Positions 34,834 through 44,476 of a DNA stretch of 64,000 bases are shown here, one piece after another; position 1 is the first letter of the stretch, and each line of letters starts with the position of its first letter. Source of the stretch: Neisseria subflava (GTDB lineage: Bacteria > Pseudomonadota > Gammaproteobacteria > Burkholderiales > Neisseriaceae); the NCBI RefSeq assembly GCF_003044935.1, contig NZ_POXP01000001.1:372001-436000 (forward strand), in the 5' to 3' direction. A program made the translations under genes and the position numbers. Below the pieces are notes generated by a model that made no database searches, was not told where the DNA came from, and saw only the letters and a list, made by a program, of their open reading frames with translations.

Positions 34834-36618
34834 TTATTTCTTTTTCTGAGCAGGTAGGTCGGTACATACGCCCAATGCCACTTCCGCAGCCATACCGATG
34901 GATTCGCCCAGGGTTGGGTGTGGGTGGATGGTTTTACCGATATCGGCGGCATCACAGCCCATTTCAATCGCCAAGCAGACTTCACCGATCATATCGCCGC
35001 CGTTAGGACCAACGATACCGCCACCGATGATGCGGCCGGTTTCAGCATCAAAAATCAGCTTGGTGAAACCATTGTCGCAACCGTTGGCAATTGCACGGCC
35101 GGAAGCAGCCCATGGGAAGTTGGCTTTGGTAATTTTGCGGCCGGAAGCTTTGGCAGACAACTCGGTTTCGCCAACCCATGCCACTTCAGGAGAAGTGTAA
35201 GCAACACCCGGAATAACGCGCGCGTCAAAGTAGGCTTTATGGCCGGCACAGTTTTCCGCAGCAACGTGGCCTTCGTGAACGGCTTTGTGTGCCAACATCG
35301 GTTGACCGACGATGTCGCCGATAGCGTAGATGTGCGGCACGTTGGTGCGCATTTGTTTGTCCACTTCGATGAAGCCGCGGTCAGTTACAGCAACGCCTGC
35401 TTTTTCGGCGCTGATGAGTTTGCCGTTAGGCGCACGACCGGCAGCCACCAATACGGCATCGTAACGTTGTGGCTCTTTAGGCGCATTTGCACCTTCAAAA
35501 GTAACGTAAACGCCGTCTTCTTTAGGCTCAACAGCAACAGTTTTGGTGTTGATCATGATGTTGTCAAAACGGTATTCGTTTTGTTTTTGCCATACTTTAA
35601 CCAAGTCGCGGTCTGCGCCTTGCATCAGGCCGTCCATCATTTCAACAACATCCAGGCGAGACCCCAAAGTGCTGTAAACCGTACCCATTTCGAGACCGAT
35701 AATACCACCGCCGATGATCAACAGTTTGCCTGGTACTTCTTTCAGAGCCAGTGCACCGCTGGAATCGATGATGCGTGGATCTTCAGGAATGAAAGGCAGT
35801 TTGGTTACGCGGCTACCTGCTGCAATGATACAGTTTTTGAAGGCAACGATTTTTTTCTCGCCGGTAGGAGTCGCTTGCTCGTACACGTCGCCGGTAGTCA
35901 GCGACACTTCCAAGTGGTGCGGATCTAAGAATTGGCCGTCGCCTTGGATAACGTCTACTTTACGGCCTTTGGCCATGCCTGCCAAACCGGTAGTCAAACG
36001 GGAAACCACGCCGTCTTTGTAAGCACGCAGCATGTCGATATCGAGTTCAGGCTCTGGGTATTTGATACCGTTGGCAGCCAAGTGACGCACTTCATCGATA
36101 ACGGCAGCATTGTGCAACAGGGCTTTGGAAGGGATACAGCCAACGTTCAAGCAAACGCCGCCCAAAGTTTTGTAACGCTCGACGATGGCAACTTTCAAGC
36201 CTTCGTCAGCAGCGGCAAATGCAGCAGAATAACCGCCAGGGCCGCCACCCAATACAACTACGTCGTATTCGGCATCGGCAGAACCGCCGAATTGAGCAGC
36301 TTGAGGAGCAGGAGCGGCTGCTTTAGGTGCTTCTTGTACAGGAGCGGCAGGCGCTTCGGCTTTAGGGGCAGCAGCTGCACCTTCGGCCTCAACGACAACA
36401 ATCAAACCGCCTTCAGAGATTTTGTCGCCCACTTTAACTTTTACTTCTTTGACTACGCCTGCAACTTCGGCAGGTACGTCCATAGTGGCTTTATCGGTTT
36501 CCAAAGTAATCAGGGTATCGTCCACAGCAATGGTATCGCCCACATTTACTTCAACCGCAATAATATCTACATTTTCGTGACCGCCAATGTCGGGCACTTT
36601 CAATTCAACTAAGCTCAT
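34834..36618 (-). CDS. lpdA: Dihydrolipoyl dehydrogenase with N-terminal lipoyl domain (E3 of PDH)
   Basis: E3 reoxidises dihydrolipoamide and passes electrons to NAD+. The 594-residue protein starts with a lipoyl domain (residues 1-80; lipoyl Lys in [10 protein letters not shown]), then an Ala/Pro linker (80-110), then the flavoprotein. It has the FAD motif VVLGGGPGGYSAAF, the redox pair GGVCLNVGCIPSK, the NAD motif IIGGGIIGLEMG and the C-terminal HPHPTLGES with the active-site His-Glu. Lipoyl-bearing E3s are known in Neisseria and some other bacteria. It is third in aceE-aceF-lpdA. Confidence 0.96.
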   Translation of the reverse strand: MSLVELKVPDIGGHENVDIIAVEVNVGDTIAVDDTLITLETDKATMDVPAEVAGVVKEVKVKVGDKISEGGLIVVVEAEGAAAAPKAEAPAAPVQEAPKAAAPAPQAAQFGGSADAEYDVVVLGGGPGGYSAAFAAADEGLKVAIVERYKTLGGVCLNVGCIPSKALLHNAAVIDEVRHLAANGIKYPEPELDIDMLRAYKDGVVSRLTTGLAGMAKGRKVDVIQGDGQFLDPHHLEVSLTTGDVYEQATPTGEKKIVAFKNCIIAAGSRVTKLPFIPEDPRIIDSSGALALKEVPGKLLIIGGGIIGLEMGTVYSTLGSRLDVVEMMDGLMQGADRDLVKVWQKQNEYRFDNIMINTKTVAVEPKEDGVYVTFEGANAPKEPQRYDAVLVAAGRAPNGKLISAEKAGVAVTDRGFIEVDKQMRTNVPHIYAIGDIVGQPMLAHKAVHEGHVAAENCAGHKAYFDARVIPGVAYTSPEVAWVGETELSAKASGRKITKANFPWAASGRAIANGCDNGFTKLIFDAETGRIIGGGIVGPNGGDMIGEVCLAIEMGCDAADIGKTIHPHPTLGESIGMAAEVALGVCTDLPAQKKK

Positions 36619-36653
36619 GTCTAATCTTTCTGAATGATGTTCGGACTTCTTTT

Positions 36654-36685
36654 TTCAGACGGCCTTTCTATATAGGCCGTCTGAA
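36654..36685 (-). terminator. DUS inverted pair between aceF and lpdA
   Basis: TTCAGACGGC (36654-36663) and GCCGTCTGAA (36676-36685) can form a hairpin within the operon. It may reduce lpdA expression relative to aceF or mark an RNA processing site. Confidence 0.55.
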
Positions 36686-36695
36686 AATGCTCGGA

Positions 36696-38306
36696 TTACA
36701 GGGTAATGCGGCGGAAGTCTTTCAACAGGTTAGCCAGGAATACGGTGAAGCGCATACCGGCGGCACCGTCGATGACACGGTGGTCAAAGGACAGGCTCAA
36801 CGGGCACATCAGGCGAGGAGCAAATTCTTTGCCGTTCCAAACCGGTTTGATTTGGGATTTGCACACGCCCAAGATAGCAACTTCAGGAGCATTCACGATT
36901 GGTGTGAAACCTGTACCGCCGATACCGCCCAAGCTGGAAATAGTAAAGCATGCGCCTTGCATTTCTTGTGGTTTGAGCTTGCCTTCGCGGGCTTTTTTAG
37001 ACAATTCGGTCAGCTCTTGGCTGATTTGTTTCAAGCCTTTTTGATCTACGTCTTTGATTACTGGAACAACCAAGCCGTTTGGCGTGTCTGCTGCGAAACC
37101 GATGTTGAAGTAGTTTTTCAGCACCAAGTTGTCGCCATCCAAAGAGGCATTGAATTCAGGGAAGGCTTTCAGCGCAGCAACAGAGGCTTTAATGATGAAC
37201 GCCAATGGGGACAATTTCACGCCTTCACGTTCCCATTCTTTGTTCAGTTGTTTGCGGAATTCTTCCAATTCGGTCATGTCCGCTTCTTCGTGTACGGTAA
37301 CGTGAGGAATCACAACCCAGTTGCGAGACAGGTTTTGACCGGAGATTTTCTTAATGCGAGACAGTTCTTTAACTTCGACGCTGCCGAATTTAGAGAAGTC
37401 AACTTTAGGCCATGGCAACAAGTCCAGACCACCGCCCAAAGAGGCAGCGGCAGGTTTGCCTACACCGCTTTGCATAACGGATTTAACGAAGGCTTTAACG
37501 TCTTCGCCCATGATACGGCCTTTCAGACCGGTACCTTTGACTTGACCCAGATCTACGCCCAATTCGCGTGCCAGTTTGCGTGCGGAAGGACCGGCATGAG
37601 CTTTGGCAAATGCAGCTTCGTCGATTTTGGCAGCTGCAGGTGCAGAAGGTGCAGGTGCAGCGGCTGGTGCGAGAGCGGCAGCAGGAGCTGGAGCAGCGGC
37701 TGGTGCAGATGCGGCAGCTTGAGCGACAGGAGCAGCTGCGGCGGAACCGGCGGTTTCTACTTCGATAATGGCAGAACCTTCAGATACTTTGTCGCCAACT
37801 TTTACAAATACGGCTTTAACCACACCGGCTTCTGTACATGGTACGTCCATAGTGGCTTTGTCGGTTTCCAAAGTAATCAGGGTGTCATCAACGGCAACAG
37901 TGTCGCCAACTTTAATTTCAACGGCAATAACGTCTACGTCAGAGTGACCGCCGATATCAGGTACAACAACTTTTACAGTTGCACCGCCTGCAGGGGCTGC
38001 GGCAGGCGCAGCAGCTGGAGCAGCAGGAGCTTCTGCTGCAGGGGCAGGAGCGGCATCAGTAGCGGCAGCACTGGTTTCAACGGTCAGAATAACGCCGCCT
38101 TCAGAGATTTTATCGCCAACTTTAACTTTAACTTCTTTCACGACGCCGGCTGCATCAGCAGGTACATCCATAGTGGCTTTGTCGGTTTCCAATGTAATCA
38201 GGGTGTCGTCAACGGCAATAGTGTCGCCTACTTTGACTTCTACGGCGATGATGTCGACGTTTTCATGACCGCCGATATCAGGGACTTTGATTTCTACGAT
38301 ACTCAT
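36696..38306 (-). CDS. aceF: Dihydrolipoamide acetyltransferase (E2 of PDH), two lipoyl domains
   Basis: E2 is the core of the pyruvate dehydrogenase complex and transfers acetyl groups to CoA. The 536-residue protein has two lipoyl domains (about residues 1-77 and 116-192, each with [10 protein letters not shown]), separated by Ala/Pro-rich swinging linkers. A peripheral-subunit-binding domain follows (about 240-280, [17 protein letters not shown]), then the catalytic domain with [12 protein letters not shown] near the end. ATG 38306 has AAAGGAA upstream and matches the lipoyl-domain start; the frame extends 40 codons further without a ribosome site. A long antisense open frame mirrors this gene and is not coding. 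Confidence 0.97.
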   Translation of the reverse strand: MSIVEIKVPDIGGHENVDIIAVEVKVGDTIAVDDTLITLETDKATMDVPADAAGVVKEVKVKVGDKISEGGVILTVETSAAATDAAPAPAAEAPAAPAAAPAAAPAGGATVKVVVPDIGGHSDVDVIAVEIKVGDTVAVDDTLITLETDKATMDVPCTEAGVVKAVFVKVGDKVSEGSAIIEVETAGSAAAAPVAQAAASAPAAAPAPAAALAPAAAPAPSAPAAAKIDEAAFAKAHAGPSARKLARELGVDLGQVKGTGLKGRIMGEDVKAFVKSVMQSGVGKPAAASLGGGLDLLPWPKVDFSKFGSVEVKELSRIKKISGQNLSRNWVVIPHVTVHEEADMTELEEFRKQLNKEWEREGVKLSPLAFIIKASVAALKAFPEFNASLDGDNLVLKNYFNIGFAADTPNGLVVPVIKDVDQKGLKQISQELTELSKKAREGKLKPQEMQGACFTISSLGGIGGTGFTPIVNAPEVAILGVCKSQIKPVWNGKEFAPRLMCPLSLSFDHRVIDGAAGMRFTVFLANLLKDFRRITL

Positions 38307-38403
38307 TTGAGTTCCTTTAATATTTTCAGTTTGATGCCGTCTGAAAACTGTTTCACACGGCATCGGTACAGTTTGTCTGTTCAAACCTTTCAAGCATTCG
38401 GTT

Positions 38404-38447
38404 TTCAGACGGCCTAATGTTGGCATGAAGCAAACAGGCCGTCTGAA
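38404..38447 (-). terminator. DUS inverted pair between aceE and aceF
   Basis: TTCAGACGGC (38404-38413) and GCCGTCTGAA (38438-38447) lie just after the aceE stop. A second imperfect AT-type hairpin (38333-38363) lies before aceF. Together they make a structured intercistronic region. Confidence 0.55.
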
Positions 38448-38454
38448 ACATCAA

Positions 38455-41118
38455 TTAGCGTTTCCAGCTAGGAGCTGCATCGGCTTTGATACCATATTTT
38501 TCAATGGCTTGTTGAACGGTTTCTTTGCTGACTTTGCCCTGTTCGGCCAGAGCGCTCAATGCAGCAACGGCAACGTTGTAGCGGTCAACTTCGAAGAAGC
38601 TACGAAGGTTGGCACGGCTGTCGGAACGACCGAAGCCATCGGTACCCAAGACGTGGTAGTCGTTAGGGATGTAGGCGCGGATACGGTCGGCATAGCTGCG
38701 GATGTAGTCGGTAGCGGCAATAACCGGACCGTCATGACCTTGAAGTTGAGAAGTAACAAACGGTACTTTTGCAGTTTCCAAAGGATTCAGGCGGTTGAAA
38801 CGTTCTGCTTCGATAGCGTCGCGATGCAACAGGTTGAAAGATGGGCAAGACCAAATGTCTGCTTCTACGCCGAAGTCGGCTTTCAACAATTCGGCACCGG
38901 CAATTACTTCTTGCAGGATGGTACCGGAACCCATCAATTGGACTTTTTTATCGCCTTTGCCGCCGGCTTTCAGCAAGTACATACCTTTCAGGATGTCTTG
39001 TTCTACGCCTTCAGGCATGTCCGGATGGGTGTAGTTTTCATTCATCAGGGTGATGTAGTAGAACACATCTTCGTGGTTAACATACATGCGGCGCAAGCCA
39101 TCGTGTACGATAACGGCTACTTCATATTGGAATGTCGGATCGTAAGTTACACAGTTTGGAATCAAGTCTGCTTGAATGTGGCTGTGGCCGTCTTCGTGTT
39201 GCAAACCTTCGCCATTCAGTGTTGTACGGCCGGCTGTACCACCCAGCAGAAAACCGCGTGCATGCATATCGCCTGCTGCCCATGCCAAGTCACCAACGCG
39301 TTGGAAGCCAAACATAGAGTAGTAGATGTAGAAAGGAATCATGGCAAAGTCGTTGTTTGCGTAGCTGGTCGCAGCAGCAATCCAGTCAGCCATGGCACCT
39401 GGTTCGTTAATACCTTCTTGCAAGATTTGACCGTCAACAGACTCTTTATAGAACATCAGTTGGTCTTTATCTTGAGGAGTGTATTGTTGGCCTTTAGGGT
39501 TCCAAATACCGTATTGACGGAACATACCTTCCATACCGAACGTACGGCTTTCATCTGGAACGATAGGCACCACGCGTTTGCCGATTTTTTTGTCTTTCAG
39601 CAAAGTAGACAGGATGCGGACGAAAGCCATGGTGGTTGAGAATTCACGGTCACCGCTGGATTTCAGTTGAGTCTCAAATGCTGACAACTCAGGCACTTCC
39701 AGAACTTCTTGGGTAGGTTTGCGTTGAGGCAGGTAGCCACCCAAAGCTTCACGGCGTGCATGCAGGTATTTGTATTCTTCGCTGTCGGGAGCAAAAGTCA
39801 GGTAAGGCAGGTTGCCACTGTCGATTTGCTCGTCGGTAACAGGAATGTCAAAGCGATCACGGAATTGTTTCAGAGAAGCTTTGTCCATTTTCTTGGCTTG
39901 GTGGGCAACGTTTTGACCTTCGCCGGATGCGCCCATGCCGTAACCTTTAATGGTTTTAGCCAAAATGACAGTAGGTTTGCCGTCAGCGTGGTTCACTGCG
40001 CGGTCGTAAGCGTTGTACACTTTTTGAGGATCATGGCCGCCGCGGTTCAATGCCCAAATTTGTTCATCAGTCATATCGGCGACCAATGCTTTCAGTTCAG
40101 GCGTATTGAAGAAGTGTTCGCGAACGTATGCACCGTCTTTGGATTTGTAAGTTTGGTAGTCACCGTCCAAGCACTCTTCCATACGTTTGCGCAGGATGCC
40201 ATCTTTGTCTTTTGCCAAGAGGCGGTCCCAACGACGACCCCAGATGACTTTCACAACATTCCAGCCGGCGCCGGCAAAGTTGCCTTCCAGCTCTTGAATG
40301 ATTTTGCCGTTACCGCGTACTGGACCGTCCAAACGTTGCAGGTTACAGTTGATGACGAATACCAGGTTATCCAAGCCTTCGCGTGAAGCCAGAGCAATAG
40401 CACCTTGGCTTTCAGGTTCATCCATTTCGCCGTCGCCACAGAATACCCATACTTTACGGCCTTTGGTTTTAGCCAGGCCGCGAGATTCCAAGTATTTCAG
40501 GAAACGGGCTTGGTAAATCGCCATCAATGGGCCAAGACCCATAGATACGGTTGGGAATTGCCAGAAGTCAGGCAACAGGTGAGGGTGAGGATAGGAAGGC
40601 AGACCATGACCGGCAACTTCTTGACGGAAGTTGTTCAATTGGTCTTCAGTCAGACGGCCTTCAACGAAAGCGCGTGCGTAGATACCAGGGGCAACGTGGC
40701 CTTGGAAGAATACCAAATCGCCTTCTTCGCCTTCACCTTTAGCTTTCCAGAAGTGGTTGAAGCCGACTTCGTACATAGTGGCGGCTGATTGGAAAGATGC
40801 AATGTGTCCACCCAATTCCAAATCTTTTTTACCTGCGCGCAAAACGATAGCGGCAGCGTTCCAACGAACGAATGCACGGATACGGTGTTCGATGTTTTGG
40901 TCGCCGGGGATGCCTTTTTCGTCTTCAACGGAAACGGTGTTCAAGTATGGAGTAGTGGTGCCATGAGGCATACGGATGCCTTTGTCACGGCTGTATTTGA
41001 CCAAACTTTCCAGCAGATACTGGGCGCGTTCGCTGCCTTCATATTCTAAAACAGAGCTTAACGCGTCTAACCATTCTTTGGTTTCAATTGGGTCAACATC
41101 GTGTAATTGGGTGGACAT
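38455..41118 (-). CDS. aceE: Pyruvate dehydrogenase E1 component, homodimeric type
   Basis: E1 decarboxylates pyruvate on thiamine diphosphate and acetylates the lipoyl groups of AceF. The 887-residue single-chain form matches E. coli AceE in length. The thiamine diphosphate motif is GDGEMDEPESQG near residues 232-243; HGTTTPYLNTV at the N-terminus and the later transketolase-like DESRTFGMEG and PFYIYYSMFGFQR segments confirm the family. It is the first gene of the operon with aceF and lpdA. A 616-base AT-rich leader region precedes it. Confidence 0.97.
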   Translation of the reverse strand: MSTQLHDVDPIETKEWLDALSSVLEYEGSERAQYLLESLVKYSRDKGIRMPHGTTTPYLNTVSVEDEKGIPGDQNIEHRIRAFVRWNAAAIVLRAGKKDLELGGHIASFQSAATMYEVGFNHFWKAKGEGEEGDLVFFQGHVAPGIYARAFVEGRLTEDQLNNFRQEVAGHGLPSYPHPHLLPDFWQFPTVSMGLGPLMAIYQARFLKYLESRGLAKTKGRKVWVFCGDGEMDEPESQGAIALASREGLDNLVFVINCNLQRLDGPVRGNGKIIQELEGNFAGAGWNVVKVIWGRRWDRLLAKDKDGILRKRMEECLDGDYQTYKSKDGAYVREHFFNTPELKALVADMTDEQIWALNRGGHDPQKVYNAYDRAVNHADGKPTVILAKTIKGYGMGASGEGQNVAHQAKKMDKASLKQFRDRFDIPVTDEQIDSGNLPYLTFAPDSEEYKYLHARREALGGYLPQRKPTQEVLEVPELSAFETQLKSSGDREFSTTMAFVRILSTLLKDKKIGKRVVPIVPDESRTFGMEGMFRQYGIWNPKGQQYTPQDKDQLMFYKESVDGQILQEGINEPGAMADWIAAATSYANNDFAMIPFYIYYSMFGFQRVGDLAWAAGDMHARGFLLGGTAGRTTLNGEGLQHEDGHSHIQADLIPNCVTYDPTFQYEVAVIVHDGLRRMYVNHEDVFYYITLMNENYTHPDMPEGVEQDILKGMYLLKAGGKGDKKVQLMGSGTILQEVIAGAELLKADFGVEADIWSCPSFNLLHRDAIEAERFNRLNPLETAKVPFVTSQLQGHDGPVIAATDYIRSYADRIRAYIPNDYHVLGTDGFGRSDSRANLRSFFEVDRYNVAVAALSALAEQGKVSKETVQQAIEKYGIKADAAPSWKR

Positions 41119-41663
41119 AATATCTATCCTTGTGTTGAGTGTTTTTCAATGACGGAGTATTACTCCGATATTTTCGTTTGTGAATAAATACGGCTTATAA
41201 ACGAAAATTCCAAGAGTCAAATTCGAAAAAATTTTAATTATTTAAATATTTTCAATACGTTATATGAGGCAATGAAAATTCTGAAAAATTAAAATTTTTT
41301 GCAAACTGGCTAACCTGCAAATGCTATCAGTAATTGGGCAAACTGGCAAATCGCGCTGTTGATATTAATAGGAGGGTAGAGGTTGAATTGATAATTTTTA
41401 AAAGTGCCCTTATGATGGTTTTAAAATTAGAATATTAAACAGACACGGTAAAAGTCTCTGTTGTTTGGATGAAAAAAATCAAATACGAAAATTAATTTTC
41501 AAAATTTGTCTAAAATCGAAAATTAAATTTAAACTTTGAGTTTGAAAAAGAAAATTCAGACCGTGTTATTTTTTACAAGCGAATGGGCCGTCTGAAGATT
41601 TTGGAAGAGGTTAAGAAAGAGTGAAATTTTAAGAGGACGATGATTGAGGAAGGGAAAATTAAA
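41119..41663. promoter_or_regulatory. Long AT-rich region upstream of aceE
   Basis: No gene is seen. The aceE promoter (minus strand) should lie at the left end. GAAAATTAATTTTC (41487-41500) is a perfect 14-base palindrome. Related AAATT/AATTT runs recur at 41220-41300 and 41500-41570, giving strongly AT-biased, probably curved DNA. One DUS (GCCGTCTGAA) is at about 41588-41597. Paired short repeats (AACTGGC near 41301 and 41340) may be a regulator site; this is weak. Confidence 0.5.
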
Positions 41664-41705
41664 AAATGACATGCACAGGCTGGTTGAATAGCTGGCATGT
41701 CATTT
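41655..41705 (-). terminator. Intrinsic terminator of the Sel1-repeat gene
   Basis: AAATGACATGC (41664-41674) and GCATGTCATTT (41695-41705) form a perfect 11-bp stem. On the minus strand it is followed by TTTTTTAATTTT. Confidence 0.85.
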
Positions 41706-41734
41706 GTTAGTAGTCTGAGAATTTCAGACGGCCT

Positions 41735-43162
41735 TTAAACTGCAGAGGATTTTTGAGCAAATTGCTTCCATTGAGCTAAAAGCTCTTTGAGAACATCTTG
41801 CTGCTCATGTCCATGTTGGATGGCTTCTTGCAGCCAAAAACATGCATTATTGATGTCTTTCTCTACACCCAGGCCGTGGTAATACAGACAGGCAAGATTA
41901 TATTGAGCCATTGTATCCCTTTGTTTGGCTGCTGCCTCAAACCATTTCGCCGCTTGGGCATAATCGACAGGTACACCTTGTCCGCTGTAATACATCATGC
42001 CAAGATTGGTTTGTGATTTACTGTGTCCTCGTTCTGCAGACTGAAGGTATAGCTCCAGTGCTTCAGCATAATTTTGTTGGCGTTTTAAGCCATAGTGCGC
42101 TGCAAATGCCAGCTTGTAAAGACGTTCAGCTTCCTGACGTTGGAGGGCGATTTCTTTCGTCAGCTGATAGTTTTGCTGGTTATTCAATGCGCTGTCAGAC
42201 AGAAGTTTTTGGTAAGCGACAAGATTACCTAAATCAGCCGAGCGTTGATAATATTGACGCGCGGTGTCTGCATCAACTGCTCGTCCCAATCCGTAGCGAT
42301 GGATATCGCCTAAAAGACGCAATCCTTCCGGGTCATTTTGATCTGCAGCCAATTTAGCATGCTGATAGGCCTTTTGAGGGTCTCGTTCGGTGTTTTTACC
42401 CAGAAGATAGATTTCGGCAAGTGCTACATGCGCATTGCTGTCACCTTGTTCGGCAGCTTTTTCAAACCATTCCAATGCTTCAGCAGGATTTGATACGGCT
42501 AAGAGTTCTGCAAGAGAAGTTTGCGCTGGAACAATGTCGTAATCGGCGGCAATACGCAAATGTTCGATTGCTTTTTCAGGGTTTTGTGCAACACCTTGCC
42601 CCAATTTGTATTGAAGGCCGAGTTGCCAGTGTGCCGCAATAAATCCCTGTGCAGCGGATTGCTGATAAAGTTTATGGGAATATTCCAAATCAGGAGAGCT
42701 GGAATATTGGTAATGCTGGGCTAAGAAGTATTGTGCCTGAGGATTTTGTTGTTCGGCAGCTTTCAGTGCCCATTTGACTGCTTCTTGGTCATTGCCATTG
42801 TCTGCATATAAACGCATCAGGCGCAGTTGGGCAGGAGCCAATCCTTCTTCGGCAAGCTCTTGATAGGCTGCGATGAGCTTTTCTACTTCTATTCCATTAT
42901 TTTCTTGTAATTGGAGAAGATTATAGCGGGCGTATGGATGACCAGCTCTTGCAGCTTGCTTTAAATATTCAACTGCAATTGCCAAATCTTGTGCATTTTC
43001 GTGGTGTTCGATCAGGCATCCTGCCAGCTGAAATGCAGCCTCAACATGCCCGGCTTCTGCTGCTTCGCAGAGCAATGGGATGGCCCGTGCAAAGTCAGGT
43101 GGGTCTTGAGTGATTAATTTTTCTGCCAGAAGAAAAGATTCTTCATATTGTTGAGCATTCAT
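41735..43162 (-). CDS. Sel1-like tetratricopeptide-repeat protein
   Basis: The 475-residue protein is built almost entirely of about a dozen 36-residue Sel1-type helical hairpins, with recurring A-x-x-G-x-x-x-A-x-x-x-L and Y-x-x-G-x-G-V signatures (YKLGQGVAQNPEKAIEHLR, YYSGQGVPVDYAQAAKWFE). No signal peptide or membrane segment is seen, so it is probably cytoplasmic and acts as a protein-binding scaffold. The partner is unknown. It is monocistronic with its own terminator. Confidence 0.88.
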   Translation of the reverse strand: MNAQQYEESFLLAEKLITQDPPDFARAIPLLCEAAEAGHVEAAFQLAGCLIEHHENAQDLAIAVEYLKQAARAGHPYARYNLLQLQENNGIEVEKLIAAYQELAEEGLAPAQLRLMRLYADNGNDQEAVKWALKAAEQQNPQAQYFLAQHYQYSSSPDLEYSHKLYQQSAAQGFIAAHWQLGLQYKLGQGVAQNPEKAIEHLRIAADYDIVPAQTSLAELLAVSNPAEALEWFEKAAEQGDSNAHVALAEIYLLGKNTERDPQKAYQHAKLAADQNDPEGLRLLGDIHRYGLGRAVDADTARQYYQRSADLGNLVAYQKLLSDSALNNQQNYQLTKEIALQRQEAERLYKLAFAAHYGLKRQQNYAEALELYLQSAERGHSKSQTNLGMMYYSGQGVPVDYAQAAKWFEAAAKQRDTMAQYNLACLYYHGLGVEKDINNACFWLQEAIQHGHEQQDVLKELLAQWKQFAQKSSAV

Positions 43163-43386
43163 CGGTTTGCTTTTATATTTTGTGAAGGATTAAGAATAAA
43201 ATAATCGGCCGACAGGGTGCGGCCGTTATGATTTTGTAATTTTGAGGTTATTTACAAAAACAGGCAACCGTATTTGTATTTTTATACTTAGAATAATGGA
43301 ATAATTTGTCTTATGCTGCATAAATACAACAGAGGCATGTGATAAAGTGGGTTGAGAAAATACTTCTGCTGTTTATTCACTTTAAA

Positions 43387-43674
43387 TTATTTATCGTCCG
43401 GTTTTTTACGCCACAAAACAAGTAATTTGCCAATATGTTGCACCAGTTGAGCACCCAGTGTTTCACACAGGGTATTGCAAATTTCAATACGTTCTGCACG
43501 GTCATCGCCAAAAACACGGACTTTAATCAATTCGTGTGCTGTCAATGCGGCGTCGGTTTCTTTAATGACGGAGTCGGTCAAACCTTGTTGGCCAACAATA
43601 ACAACGGGATGAAGGTGGTGTGCTTGGGCTTTCAATGCCAAAATTTCTTTGGTGCTTAATTTGTTGTCGCTCAT
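43387..43674 (-). CDS. yhbY: YhbY-family RNA-binding protein (CRM domain)
   Basis: The 95-residue protein is a single CRM/YhbY domain: LKAQAHHLHPVVIVGQQGLT, with the GxxG-like loop, and VFGDDRAERIEICN. In E. coli YhbY associates with pre-50S ribosomes. It is divergent from rlmE-ftsH, which in many bacteria are its neighbours in the same order, and the context supports a ribosome-assembly role. Confidence 0.93.
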   Translation of the reverse strand: MSDNKLSTKEILALKAQAHHLHPVVIVGQQGLTDSVIKETDAALTAHELIKVRVFGDDRAERIEICNTLCETLGAQLVQHIGKLLVLWRKKPDDK

Positions 43675-43785
43675 ATTAATAAGTATCCAATTAAAAAGAA
43701 TAATGGCTATATTGTACGCGATTTAGAACATTTACGGGGGAAATAACGTACAATGCTGATTTTAACTTAAGCATTTCAAATCAAG

Positions 43786-44406
43786 ATGGCTGTACGCTCA
43801 AAATCTTCAAAAGCATGGCTGCATGAGCACGTCAACGATCATTATGTCCATATGGCACAAAAGGACGGATATCGTGCCAGAGCGGCTTATAAATTATTGG
43901 AAATCAATCAAAAAGATAAATTAATCAAGCCAGGTACGGTTTTGGCGGATTTGGGTAGCGCGCCGGGAAGTTGGTCACAGGTAGCGGCCAAGCTGGTCGG
44001 TAAAACAGGGGCAGTGTTCGCTTTGGATATTTTACCGATGGATGCGATTGATGGTGTGTCGTTTATCCAGGGCGACTTTAGGGAAGATGCTGTTTTGGAG
44101 CAGTTTGAAGCCTTATTGGATAATCGTCCGTTAGACCTTGTAATCTGCGATATGGCACCCAATATGTCAGGCAATGCCGTAACAGACCAGGCACGCAGTT
44201 TTTATTTGTGTGAACTGGCTTTAGATTTTGCCTCCCAACATTTGAAAACCGGAGGCAGTTTTTTAGTGAAGGTGTTTCAAGGTGCGGGTTATCAGGAGTA
44301 TACGGCGGCTATGCGCGAAATTTTTGCCAGTGTACAAACTCGAAAGCCGGATGCTTCCCGCAATCGTTCCAGTGAGATTTACCTATTAGGTAAAAATAAA
44401 CGCTGA
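43786..44406 (+). CDS. rlmE: 23S rRNA (uridine-2552-2'-O)-methyltransferase RlmE
   Basis: RlmE (FtsJ/RrmJ) methylates U2552 in the A-loop of 23S rRNA late in 50S assembly. The 206-residue protein has the SAM-binding motif ADLGSAPGSWSQ (about residues 49-60), DMAPNMSG and the K-D-K-E catalytic residues (first Lys in RAAYKLLEI, last in SFLVKVFQG). It is followed 70 bases later by ftsH, as in many bacteria. Confidence 0.95.
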   Translation: MAVRSKSSKAWLHEHVNDHYVHMAQKDGYRARAAYKLLEINQKDKLIKPGTVLADLGSAPGSWSQVAAKLVGKTGAVFALDILPMDAIDGVSFIQGDFREDAVLEQFEALLDNRPLDLVICDMAPNMSGNAVTDQARSFYLCELALDFASQHLKTGGSFLVKVFQGAGYQEYTAAMREIFASVQTRKPDASRNRSSEIYLLGKNKR

Positions 44407-44476
44407 CAATGTAGGGTGGGTGCTTTAAAATTCTTTCCCTTGATTTTATTTATTTTGTAACCATGGAGCCTGTTCA

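Noticed and set aside
36687-38417. 576-codon open frame antisense to aceF
   Set aside because: It mirrors the Ala/Pro-rich E2 gene; its product is a Cys/Phe/Gly-rich string without domains and no ribosome site. The aceF frame has full family motifs.
38425-39639. 404-codon open frame antisense to aceE
   Set aside because: No ribosome site and no recognisable domain; shadow of aceE.
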